A stretch of DNA of 64,000 nucleotides, from contig NZ_JAKZAJ010000001.1 of NCBI RefSeq assembly GCF_023156285.1, forward strand, positions 992,001-1,056,000. Reading direction: 5' to 3'. A model generated the notes under the pieces. That model was not told where the DNA came from, searched no databases, and saw only the letters and a list, made by a program, of their open reading frames with translations. This document shows, piece after piece, positions 41,293-49,230 of this stretch; position 1 is the first letter of the stretch, and every line of letters begins with the position of its first letter. This DNA is from Marinobacter koreensis (lineage in GTDB: Bacteria > Pseudomonadota > Gammaproteobacteria > Pseudomonadales > Oleiphilaceae). Position numbers and translations under genes: made by a program.

Positions 41293-41823
41293 ATGTACCG
41301 ACTCGCTGCCCTGTTGTTGTTTCTCTCGCTGACGGGGGGCTGTACCGGAATCCCCGCCGGCGTGCAGCCGGTAACCGGATTTGATCAGGAGCGATACCTC
41401 GGAACCTGGTATGAAATTGCGCGGCTGGATCATTCCTTCGAGGAAGGCCTCAGTCAGGTCACCGCCAAATATTCCATGAACGCCGATGGCAGTATTCAGG
41501 TGATCAACCGGGGCTACGATGCGGACTCCGGGGAATGGAAAGAGGCCGAAGGCCGAGCCGTCTTTACCGGTGATCCCGGTGTGGCGCACCTCAAGGTATC
41601 CTTTTTCGGCCCGTTTTACTCATCCTATGTGGTGTTTGGCCTGGACAAATCCGACTACTCGTATGCTTACGTGAGCGGTTTCGACCACGACTATCTGTGG
41701 TTCCTCTCGAGAACTCCGACAGTCAGTGAAAAGGCCATGGAGCGGTTCAAATCCCGGGCGAGAGAGGCAGGCTTTGATCTGGACGAGCTGATCGTCGTGG
41801 ATCAATCCTCGAACCGCCCGTGA
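41293..41823 (+). CDS. blc: Outer-membrane lipocalin (Blc type)
   Basis: This 176-residue lipoprotein has a lipobox LSLTGGC, the lipocalin signature YLGTWYEIARLDHSFEEGL, and Blc-like segments VSFFGPFYSSYVVFGLD and YLWFLSRTP. Blc binds fatty acids or lysophospholipids in the outer membrane. AAGGAG lies nine bases upstream of ATG 41293. Its 3' end overlaps the convergent crotonase gene by 22 bases. Confidence 0.92.
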   Translation: MYRLAALLLFLSLTGGCTGIPAGVQPVTGFDQERYLGTWYEIARLDHSFEEGLSQVTAKYSMNADGSIQVINRGYDADSGEWKEAEGRAVFTGDPGVAHLKVSFFGPFYSSYVVFGLDKSDYSYAYVSGFDHDYLWFLSRTPTVSEKAMERFKSRAREAGFDLDELIVVDQSSNRP

Positions 41824-42584
41824 CGTCCGGCGCCACTGGCGAATCGCCCGGCGCCCGCGATCGCCTCTTCGAAAACGACCGGATATCCATTCCGGCCTTC
41901 CTCCTTCAGCGCATCGGCTTGCGACAGATCCCATTGGTGCCGGGCGGAGGCCAGATCGGCTTTCAGGCACCGCTGAGGAAATCCGGCGATCAGCCTGGCG
42001 AGCGCTTCGGCCGCTTCCCGACTCTGGCCATCAGGGACGATTCGGTTCGCTAGGCCGATTCTGTAGGCCTCATCTGCAGACACCGGACGCCCGGTCAGGA
42101 TCATGTCCAGGGCGTGAGACTGGCCGACAATCCTGGGCAGGCGCACTGTGCCCCCGTCTATCAATGGTACGCCCCAACGGCGACAGAACACGCCGAACAC
42201 GGCCGATTCCTCGGCTACCCGCAAATCACAGAACAGGGCCAGTTCAAGGCCGCCGGCAACAGCATAACCGGCGACCGCTGCGATCACCGGTTTGGTCAGT
42301 TCCATGCGGGTTGGGCCCATGGGTCCCGGACCATCGCCGCTGGGGTCGATCTCATTGCGGGCATCCGGGTCAGCCATCGCGGTCAGATCGGCACCGGAAC
42401 AGAATGTCCCGTGATCTCCCCAGAGTACCGCAACCCGTAGAGTCTCATCGGACTCGAATTGCTCAAATGCTTCCCGAAGGGCTTTGGCGGTAGCGCGGTC
42501 AACGGCGTTTTTCTTTTCAGGGCGGTCCAGGATGATGGTGCAGACAGGGCCCGCGATTTCGGTCCGAACGTTTGAGACAGGCAC
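41802..42584 (-). CDS. Enoyl-CoA hydratase/isomerase family protein
   Basis: This 260-residue crotonase-fold protein has the oxyanion-hole segment GTFCSGADLTAM and a second one at VAGYAVAGGLELALFCDLRVA. Members hydrate or isomerise acyl-CoA thioesters; the substrate is not predictable. The last 22 bases overlap the convergent blc gene. tRNA-Val lies upstream. Confidence 0.88.
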   Translation of the reverse strand: MPVSNVRTEIAGPVCTIILDRPEKKNAVDRATAKALREAFEQFESDETLRVAVLWGDHGTFCSGADLTAMADPDARNEIDPSGDGPGPMGPTRMELTKPVIAAVAGYAVAGGLELALFCDLRVAEESAVFGVFCRRWGVPLIDGGTVRLPRIVGQSHALDMILTGRPVSADEAYRIGLANRIVPDGQSREAAEALARLIAGFPQRCLKADLASARHQWDLSQADALKEEGRNGYPVVFEEAIAGAGRFASGAGRHGRFED

Positions 42585-42671
42585 AGATAAAACCCCCAGT
42601 TGTATTTGTACAACAAGGATACGAATCGAGGGAGAACACGCAAAGGATTAAATCGGGAGGGTCGGCAGGAT

Positions 42672-42748
<77 letters not shown>

Positions 42749-42790
42749 ATCCTGCAACGGGGACGCAGTATACGGATTTTGATGGGGTGG

Positions 42791-43750
42791 TCAACAGTTT
42801 TCGGCAGATTTCCTTTTCCGCATCGCTTCCTTCAGGGCTTTGCTCAGTGCACTCCAGCGGTTCACGATCAGCGCGGCCAGAATCAGCCCGCAGCCAGCCA
42901 GCTGCAGCGGGGCCATGGCTTCACCAAACCAGAGCGCAGCGAACACGGCCACCCACACCGGTTCCAGCACCATAATGACGACACCATGGCTGTGCGCCGA
43001 CAGGCTCTGTGCGTAGGTCTGGACGAAGAAACGGCCCGCGGTACCAATCAGGGCGCTGGCAGCCACCCACCAGATGAGGATGTCCGGTGCACTGGACAAC
43101 GTGGGGCCCCAGGGTTCCAGCAACGCCGATTCGATCAGTGTAACCAGGCCAACGGTCATCAGAGCGAGTGATGTCAGGGGCAGGGCTGGAACCTTGTGCT
43201 TCTCGATGGTTTCGCCCCTGCGGTTCACGACGGTTCGCTGGTTCGCAGCTCGCGTGTTCAGGGTGAAGTAAAGGGCGAAAATACACGCGGCGACGACAAA
43301 GAAAATCTGACCAGGTTCCGGCTGGAAACCGTTTTTCAGGGAGAGCAGGGCAAGGCCGCCGATGGCGATGGGAATGGCGAGCCAGGTACTGGCAGGCTGC
43401 TCTTCGCCGAACACCAGTCGGGCGATGATGGGCACGATAACCACGCCAAGACTGGTCAGGAATGCACCTTCGCCCATGCTCTTGATATTGATAAGGCCCA
43501 TGATCCAGAAACTCATGGCAATGCCGAACACCAGACCCACGCCGATGCTTCGGCGAACCTGGTCGAAGCTCAGGCGTCTCAGGGATCGGTGAGCCGCGAT
43601 GGCCAGGACCAGGCCGGCGGCGAGGAAGCGAAAGGCCATGAACATCAGGGGAGGCATGAGCAGAACCGCTTCTTTTGAAAATATCCAGCTGACGGCAGCC
43701 AGCAGGGTTACAACGACGAGAAGCAGATCGGATTTCTGGGCGTTTTGCAT
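42791..43750 (-). CDS. EamA-family (DMT superfamily) transporter
   Basis: This 319-residue protein has about ten hydrophobic segments arranged as two EamA repeats, beginning LLLVVVTLLAAVSWIFSKEAV and with SLGVVIVPIIARLVFGE ending the first half. DMT transporters export metabolites such as amino acids; the substrate is unknown. ATG 43750 is preferred over TTG 43762. It is separated from the lipase gene by about 136 bp. Confidence 0.9.
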   Translation of the reverse strand: MQNAQKSDLLLVVVTLLAAVSWIFSKEAVLLMPPLMFMAFRFLAAGLVLAIAAHRSLRRLSFDQVRRSIGVGLVFGIAMSFWIMGLINIKSMGEGAFLTSLGVVIVPIIARLVFGEEQPASTWLAIPIAIGGLALLSLKNGFQPEPGQIFFVVAACIFALYFTLNTRAANQRTVVNRRGETIEKHKVPALPLTSLALMTVGLVTLIESALLEPWGPTLSSAPDILIWWVAASALIGTAGRFFVQTYAQSLSAHSHGVVIMVLEPVWVAVFAALWFGEAMAPLQLAGCGLILAALIVNRWSALSKALKEAMRKRKSAENC

Positions 43751-43886
43751 GGAGGTTCGCAACCGGTGATCGGGACAGAAAGCCGGTCAATGTATAGTTT
43801 GCGAACTAAAAAGGGAAGTAGAAGATGGTCGCATCCTGAAGGCTCGTCCCTGAGCCGGGGCACTCCCTGTAAGCGTCCTACGCCTA

Positions 43887-44975
43887 TCAGTTGTTCAGCG
43901 TGGTATAGATCAGGCTGGACATGTACGTCTGGTCAGAACCCGGAACCTCGACGTACTTGTCACCTTTACCCCACAGTTGCCACCAGGCGCGCTGGTAGTA
44001 GGTGCGACTGGCGAAATCCACCTGCAGGCCGTTGACGCTGACGTTGTTGATCACCGGCACGGCAGTATTGCCTGTTTCGGTGTTGATCTGGCCGCCATGG
44101 GACAAACCTTCACTCATCAACACAGGGTAGTTGTTGTAGTAGAGGCCGTCCGGACCATTCGTGCTCGTCACCTTGCCGCCCAGGGTAATGCTGTTGGAGC
44201 AGGAATCGATGCCTTCCGAAGTGGTGGCACCGCAGGCGGAGTGGGTTGGCACTACACCGTCATCGGTTCCGGCAATGAACGGCTTGGTGATGCCACCGTA
44301 GGACGAGCCACCGCCCACAAACCGGAGTCTCGGGATGCTGTTGGGGCTGACGGCCAGGTTACGGGCAACGTTGGTCTGAAGATCGTTAACCACGCCCATC
44401 TTGCCGGGCTGCGGATCAATGCCGGTGAATGCCTTGACCGCTTCCTTGACGGGCCAGTTGTACCAGCTGTCGTTGTAGGCGATGCTCATCGCCAGGTCGG
44501 CCAACTCGGTACCGCCACCGGCACCTGCCAGATCGATGCTTGTCAGTATTTTCAGTGGGGGCAGACCTTCGGCCTGTAGCCAGCGCGCCTGGTTTTCCAG
44601 GACATAGCGGGTGACCAGGTCGCCCGTGGAGTGGGTCACCAGGATGCAATAGTTGTTGCACAACCCCTGTTGGCTGATCTGCCGGATTTGCTGGTAGGCC
44701 TGTTGAGCGATCTTGCCCTCAACGCGGCCATCACTGGCCCAGTCGATGCGTGCTTCGGCACGGCTCAACCAGAACGCTCGCCAGTTATCCGCCCCGGCTT
44801 GCTGCACTTCTTCGAAGCTTTGTGGTGGGTTGGAGAGATCGTCCATCATGAAACCGTGGACGAGGATGACATTGTGGCCGCCCAGCTGGGCCTGGGCCGA
44901 ACCCGCAAACAGGGATCCGGCGACAGCAACAGCCAGCGCGGCTTTACAGGCACTTCCGATTTTCCTTGTTTTCAT
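43887..44975 (-). CDS. Secreted lipase/esterase of alpha/beta-hydrolase fold
   Basis: This 362-residue protein has a Sec signal peptide (GSLFAGSAQA, cleavage about residue 29), the oxyanion motif HGFMMDD (about 40-46), and the nucleophile elbow THSTG with Ser116. Asp238/239 (GTDDGVVP) and His293 (LSHGG) are the probable remaining triad members. It resembles triacylglycerol lipases, but the elbow has threonine where GxSxG lipases have glycine, and cysteines at 248/259 could form a disulfide. An anchored periplasmic protein is encoded just upstream on the same strand. Confidence 0.78.
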   Translation of the reverse strand: MKTRKIGSACKAALAVAVAGSLFAGSAQAQLGGHNVILVHGFMMDDLSNPPQSFEEVQQAGADNWRAFWLSRAEARIDWASDGRVEGKIAQQAYQQIRQISQQGLCNNYCILVTHSTGDLVTRYVLENQARWLQAEGLPPLKILTSIDLAGAGGGTELADLAMSIAYNDSWYNWPVKEAVKAFTGIDPQPGKMGVVNDLQTNVARNLAVSPNSIPRLRFVGGGSSYGGITKPFIAGTDDGVVPTHSACGATTSEGIDSCSNSITLGGKVTSTNGPDGLYYNNYPVLMSEGLSHGGQINTETGNTAVPVINNVSVNGLQVDFASRTYYQRAWWQLWGKGDKYVEVPGSDQTYMSSLIYTTLNN

Positions 44976-45097
44976 AATTGCTCCGTCTTTACTGAGTTAT
45001 TGTTGTCAAAAGACGTTTTATCCCGCGTTCCGCCACGTAGCGCGACAGACGCTGGTACAGCCCCGGCGTCAGCCGGTACCGGGCAGGGCCCGGTGGA

Positions 45098-46162
45098 TCA
45101 GAACTTGTCGGCCAGCTGTTTGAGCAAAACCGCACGCTGTTCTGATTCGGGATTCGCCGCCGGCGTGTCGGTCAGTTGATCCAGGTCCGGTGGCGAAAAT
45201 CGATAACCGTCATCCGGCCCGAACGCGTAATGGGTTCGGTCACCGGGTTTGTCAGGGAGTTGGCGTAGTTGGATGTGGCGCAGCTGGAGCTGTCCGGACA
45301 ACGACTGGTTGGCCAGAACGGTACCGTGGGCCCGGAGTTTGAACGTATGAGTGCCGGTGCCCATCTGTTGCTCTTCCTGGAGCTGGGCGATCGGGTTGTC
45401 ACCGTTATAGAGTTGCGCGGACAGGGCGTAATAACCTGTGTGATCCGGGGCAAAGCTCAGTGGTATCACCAGGTTGTTATTGCTGACGTAGGGTGTGCCA
45501 AGCCCCTTGAAATCGCCAAGATCGGGTTCGATGGTCAGAGTGCTGGCGTGACGCACTGGCTTGCCATCGATGTGGGCCTCGACAATCAGGTGGTACTCTC
45601 CGGGGGACTGGTCCGAATCGACGGTACCCTCGAAGTAGCCGTTACCCGTTCGATCGAGCGCGGCGGTTGCAACCTGCTTACGATCGGGCTGGGACTCAAG
45701 GGTCGCGGTCACCTTATCCGATATCACCTGGGGCCCTTCAATCGACGCCGCAACCAGTATGGGGTCGCCTTTTGTGAAGCGGTATTGGTCCAGGATAACG
45801 GTAAAGCTACCGTTGTCACCCAGGGGCAGGGATACCGGCTCGTACCGGTTTCCCTGGTAAGCATCGGCCTGGGCCGGCGTCAGTGGCACCGACCATGGCG
45901 GATATTTGACCGTTTGTTCGTACTGCTCAGCTGCGTTGGCGAGCGCGAAGCCGAGAGGGGACGGGGCTGGCTGCTGTTTAGCAGCGGTGGGTGGGGGAGT
46001 GGCTCCCTGGTTACTTGCCTGATGAATGACGTTCGCCGACGTGCCCCCGGATTCACGGGTGGCCCAGTCGAACGCGCCTTCGTTGTCGGACGCAAGAAAA
46101 ATTGAAGTGGCGGCAACGGCCGAGGCGACCGCCGCAAGGACCACAAGCACTTTACCGGCCAT
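45098..46162 (-). CDS. Membrane-anchored periplasmic protein upstream of the lipase, family unknown
   Basis: This 354-residue protein has one N-terminal membrane segment (about residues 4-24) without a clear cleavage site, an Ala/Pro/Gln-rich linker (about 30-75) and a predicted beta-rich periplasmic region with immunoglobulin-like strands (about 105-320). This topology recalls lipase-specific foldases (Lif), but the RxxFDY(F/C)LSA motif is not present, and the sequence is not Lif. The region could resemble DUF4785; that is unverified. It precedes the lipase by 122 bp on the same strand. A helper role is inference. Confidence 0.7.
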   Translation of the reverse strand: MAGKVLVVLAAVASAVAATSIFLASDNEGAFDWATRESGGTSANVIHQASNQGATPPPTAAKQQPAPSPLGFALANAAEQYEQTVKYPPWSVPLTPAQADAYQGNRYEPVSLPLGDNGSFTVILDQYRFTKGDPILVAASIEGPQVISDKVTATLESQPDRKQVATAALDRTGNGYFEGTVDSDQSPGEYHLIVEAHIDGKPVRHASTLTIEPDLGDFKGLGTPYVSNNNLVIPLSFAPDHTGYYALSAQLYNGDNPIAQLQEEQQMGTGTHTFKLRAHGTVLANQSLSGQLQLRHIQLRQLPDKPGDRTHYAFGPDDGYRFSPPDLDQLTDTPAANPESEQRAVLLKQLADKF

Positions 46163-46407
46163 GCTACCGATCCTTGTTCTTGTTGTGTCTTCTGATTGAG
46201 TGTCCTTCAGAAAACATAACGCTTAATCACGTCGGTCGGCAAAGCTATGGTCGGACAATGTAACAGAATGTGTTCAGGATGTGGGCTGGTTCACGTTATA
46301 TCGTCGTTGTATGCGTTGCTGCTTGTACGATACATTTCAGCAAAGGGTAACTCTGGCACACTTCGGACGTGAGTGATTCGCCCCGGTAAGGAACGAGAGG
46401 ACAAACT

Positions 46408-46824
46408 ATGCGGTACCTGCAATCGTTTCACCGTCGCCTCAGGCAGCTTCGAGAGGCAGGGCGCCTTTCCTGTGAAGACGTTGCGCAGATGTGTGGCGTG
46501 GATGAACAGCGGGTACGCAGTTGGGAAGCCGATGAAGTGCGCCATCGCAGCTACCCGGGAGTGACGGAGCTGCTGGATCTCTGTCTGAAAACGGAAACCC
46601 CGCTGGAAAATCTGGTGGATCTGGAACTGCCCGATGGCGGGGGTCAGCTGGAGTTACCGGGCCTGGCGTTCAGTCAGGCCGACGACCTTTCCGAAGCACT
46701 GAAAGAACTGGAGCAGCAACTGGATCGCGTGCAACTGAGCGATTCCGAGCGGGAACTGCTGCGCCGGTTCCGGAAGACATCCCCCGACAACCGGCGCATG
46801 GTCCTGCAGTTACTGGGCGGGTAA
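46408..46824 (+). CDS. Xre-type helix-turn-helix protein
   Basis: This 138-residue cytoplasmic protein has an N-terminal Cro/C1-type HTH (FHRRLRQLREAGRLSCEDVA and EQRVRSWEADEV, about residues 7-45), then a predicted helical C-terminal part with no recognisable domain. Its target is unknown. It lies between the divergent lipase unit and the convergent galU; the 245-bp upstream gap holds no clear promoter or gene. Confidence 0.82.
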   Translation: MRYLQSFHRRLRQLREAGRLSCEDVAQMCGVDEQRVRSWEADEVRHRSYPGVTELLDLCLKTETPLENLVDLELPDGGGQLELPGLAFSQADDLSEALKELEQQLDRVQLSDSERELLRRFRKTSPDNRRMVLQLLGG

Positions 46825-46837
46825 GTAACCCAAAAGC

Positions 46838-47674
46838 TCAGCGGTCTTTCTTGTAGATGTTCTCGTAGACGTAGTTGGTGGCTTCCACGAACCCGTCGAT
46901 ACTGCCACAGTCAAACCGGCGTCCCTTGAACTGATAGGCCAGGACACAACCATTCTTTGCCTGCTCCAGAAGCGCGTCGGTGATCTGTACCTCACCATTC
47001 TTACCCGCCGGGGTGCGTTCCAGAATATCGAAGATGTCCGGCGTCAGGATATAGCGGCCAATGATCGCCAGGTTGCTGGGCGCATCTTCGGGAGCGGGCT
47101 TCTCGACCATGTCGGTAATCCGGAACAAGCCGTCCTTCATGGAATCGCCGGCAATCACGCCATACTTGTGGGTCTCGTCTTCGGGTACTTCCTCGATGGC
47201 AACGATCGAGCACCGGAACTGGTTGTACAGCTTGACCATCTGGGCCAATACGCCGTCACCATCTTCCGGGCCGAGGCAGAAGTCGTCGGCAAGCACCACC
47301 GCAAAAGGATTGTCGCCCACAAGGTTCCGGCCGGTCAGAATGGCGTGGCCCAGCCCCTTCATTTCGTTCTGACGGGTAAAGGCAAAGGTGTTGTTGTTGA
47401 TCAGGTCACGGATTGACGTCAGCAGATCCTCTTTCCCGGAGCCTGCAATCTGGTGCTCCAACTCATAGCTGATGTCAAAGTGGTCCTCGATGGCGCGTTT
47501 GCCCCGACCAGTGACAAAACCGAATTCGTGGATGCCAGCCGCGGCAGCTTCCTCCACGCCATACTGAACCAGCGGCTTGTTCACCACCGGCAGAATTTCT
47601 TTCGGCATGGCCTTGGTAGCCGGAAGGAACCGGGTGCCGTAGCCGGCTACGGGGAACAGACATTTTTTGATCAT
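46838..47674 (-). CDS. galU: UTP-glucose-1-phosphate uridylyltransferase
   Basis: GalU makes UDP-glucose, the precursor for OpgH, Ugd and GalE activities encoded nearby. The 278-residue protein starts MIKKCLFPVAGYGTRFLPATKAMPKEILPVVNKPL, the nucleotide-binding region, and has VLADDF and GEVQITDAL. ATG 47674 is chosen because AAGGA lies at proper distance upstream; the open frame reaching 47749 is not conserved-looking. Confidence 0.95.
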   Translation of the reverse strand: MIKKCLFPVAGYGTRFLPATKAMPKEILPVVNKPLVQYGVEEAAAAGIHEFGFVTGRGKRAIEDHFDISYELEHQIAGSGKEDLLTSIRDLINNNTFAFTRQNEMKGLGHAILTGRNLVGDNPFAVVLADDFCLGPEDGDGVLAQMVKLYNQFRCSIVAIEEVPEDETHKYGVIAGDSMKDGLFRITDMVEKPAPEDAPSNLAIIGRYILTPDIFDILERTPAGKNGEVQITDALLEQAKNGCVLAYQFKGRRFDCGSIDGFVEATNYVYENIYKKDR

Positions 47675-47910
47675 TCCAGTCGTCCTTAAATTTTGGCGCA
47701 GGTCATTCGCTATCCGTTTGCGCGTGTATCTGAACTGGTACAAACACAAAGTGTGCCGAGTTTACCTCAATTGAGCTTCCGAAATGCAGGGGCAGAGGGA
47801 GTAATTGGAAAATGATTAATGTTTTCGACAGGTTAGTGTAAATGCACTTAATGTGTCGCTTCAGAGATCCTGTATAGAGTACTGAATTCCGGATTAAAAT
47901 TGTAACCTTT

Positions 47911-47935
47911 GGCAACGAGCCCTGTACCCGTTGCC
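47911..47935. repeat. Inverted repeat upstream of the barrel gene
   Basis: GGCAACG (47911-47917) and CGTTGCC (47929-47935) are exact inverted arms separated by 11 bp, about 55 bp before the GTG of the barrel gene. It could be an operator or a leader hairpin. The rest of the 314-bp gap between galU and that gene (47675-47988) is AT-rich and shows no supported gene or clear promoter. Confidence 0.4.
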
Positions 47936-47988
47936 AGCCTTCTTATATAACAGCTTCGTTATTTTCAATTCGGTGACGAGGCAGTGGT

Positions 47989-49140
47989 GTGCACAGGCTC
48001 AAGACGTTTGCACTGATTGCGTGCATGATTGCGCCCGGGGAGGCTTTGGCGGGCCTGCCTCATATTGCCGCGGGAAAATGGATTTCTGAAGCGTCCAGTG
48101 TGCTTGATGCCGTCAATGAATATCTGGCTCCCCGGCTGTCCGTTACCGGTGATTCGCTCCAGAGTAGTGACCAGACAGCCGATGATCTGAACGTCAGCGG
48201 CGCCGGAATCATCTGGTCACAGCATACCCTGGATCTGCATCTCCGCGATTCCGCCTCCCGAAAAAGCGGCCACGGGCAGAAGTCACTGTCGCTCAATTAT
48301 GCGATGCCGCTGGTCGGCAACCACGTTCAGTTGGCCCTGGAAGATCGTCAATACCGGGGGGTCCTGCAAGCAACCGATCGGCAGCTCGATACCAGTGGGA
48401 ATTACAACGGATTCCGGTTTTCTGCATCCCGCTCTCTCGGTTCGGTCGGTGGCATCGAACTGCGACAGATTATTCGTCATTCCGGCAGTGAGACAAGTGA
48501 GTACGAGGATTCAGAGTGGAAAAGCGATTCTTCCCGCCAGCAGAGCAGTCTGGGCTTTCAGTGCTCCGGGGAAGGAACCTTGCGGGGTGGATTCTCGGCG
48601 TCAGCTCAGGTCGCCGCCTTGGGGGGGCTTGAGTACGAGCGAGTCGAGAGCAGCGACAGTCAGATTTCGAACCGGACCCGGTATCAGAAGGTGGCGTTCT
48701 CGGCGTCCGTTCGTCGACAGTGGCAGCGTTGGGAACTTGCGGTTCGTGGACGCTATCAGGTCGCACCTGACGATCTGCCGGATTCTGAACGGATCCAGGT
48801 AGGTGGCTCCGGTCTTGTGTCCGGATTTAACGGTCAGACTGCCTATGGATCGGAAGGTGGGTGGGTTCGCCTGAATGCGGCGAGCCCTGTCTACGAAGTA
48901 CCCTTCACGGACCGTTTCCGATCAACCCTCTCCCTGTCCGTGATGCGCGGGTGGTCGCCGGTCGGTGTCCAGCAGCAAAGGCGCTTTGCCGGTGTCAGTG
49001 CCGGTGAAATTTCCCTGAACCTGCGTTCCAGAGGTTTCATCGCCAATGTGACCATGGGGCGTCTCATTGATTCCGACCGACCTGACCTGACTATCCCGGA
49101 CCATCCTGATGTTTCCCTGTCTCTGAGCCTTGGCATCTGA
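47989..49140 (+). CDS. Outer-membrane barrel protein resembling the TpsB/ShlB C-terminal domain
   Basis: This 383-residue protein has a signal peptide (cleavage about AGEALA, residue 21) and long amphipathic strands. LPDSERIQVGGSGLVSGFNG (about 263-282) and the following GSEGGWVRL resemble the L6-loop region of TpsB transporters (usual VRGF/Y), but arginine is replaced by serine and no POTRA domain precedes the barrel; TpsB proteins usually have about 550 residues. The start is GTG at 47989. Its function is unknown; it sits beside galU and the OPG cluster, and no TpsA partner is present. Confidence 0.65.
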   Translation: MHRLKTFALIACMIAPGEALAGLPHIAAGKWISEASSVLDAVNEYLAPRLSVTGDSLQSSDQTADDLNVSGAGIIWSQHTLDLHLRDSASRKSGHGQKSLSLNYAMPLVGNHVQLALEDRQYRGVLQATDRQLDTSGNYNGFRFSASRSLGSVGGIELRQIIRHSGSETSEYEDSEWKSDSSRQQSSLGFQCSGEGTLRGGFSASAQVAALGGLEYERVESSDSQISNRTRYQKVAFSASVRRQWQRWELAVRGRYQVAPDDLPDSERIQVGGSGLVSGFNGQTAYGSEGGWVRLNAASPVYEVPFTDRFRSTLSLSVMRGWSPVGVQQQRRFAGVSAGEISLNLRSRGFIANVTMGRLIDSDRPDLTIPDHPDVSLSLSLGI

Positions 49141-49183
49141 ACATTCTGACGGCTCTTACCAAGATGTCACTTGTGGCGCTCTG

Positions 49184-49203
49184 TGACTCTAGTGATAGAG
49201 TCA
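49184..49203 (+). promoter_or_regulatory. 20-bp palindrome in the opgG upstream region
   Basis: TGACTCTA (49184-49191) and TAGAGTCA (49196-49203) are perfect inverted arms with a 4-bp centre. The palindrome lies 27 bp before opgG and could be an operator or an mRNA hairpin controlling expression; this is inference. Confidence 0.5.
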
Positions 49204-49230
49204 AGGTACAGAGAACAGGGAGTTTTCAGA

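Noticed and set aside
45098..46162. Calling this gene a lipase foldase (Lif)
   Set aside because: Position and topology fit, but the Lif signature motif is absent and the domain looks beta-rich.
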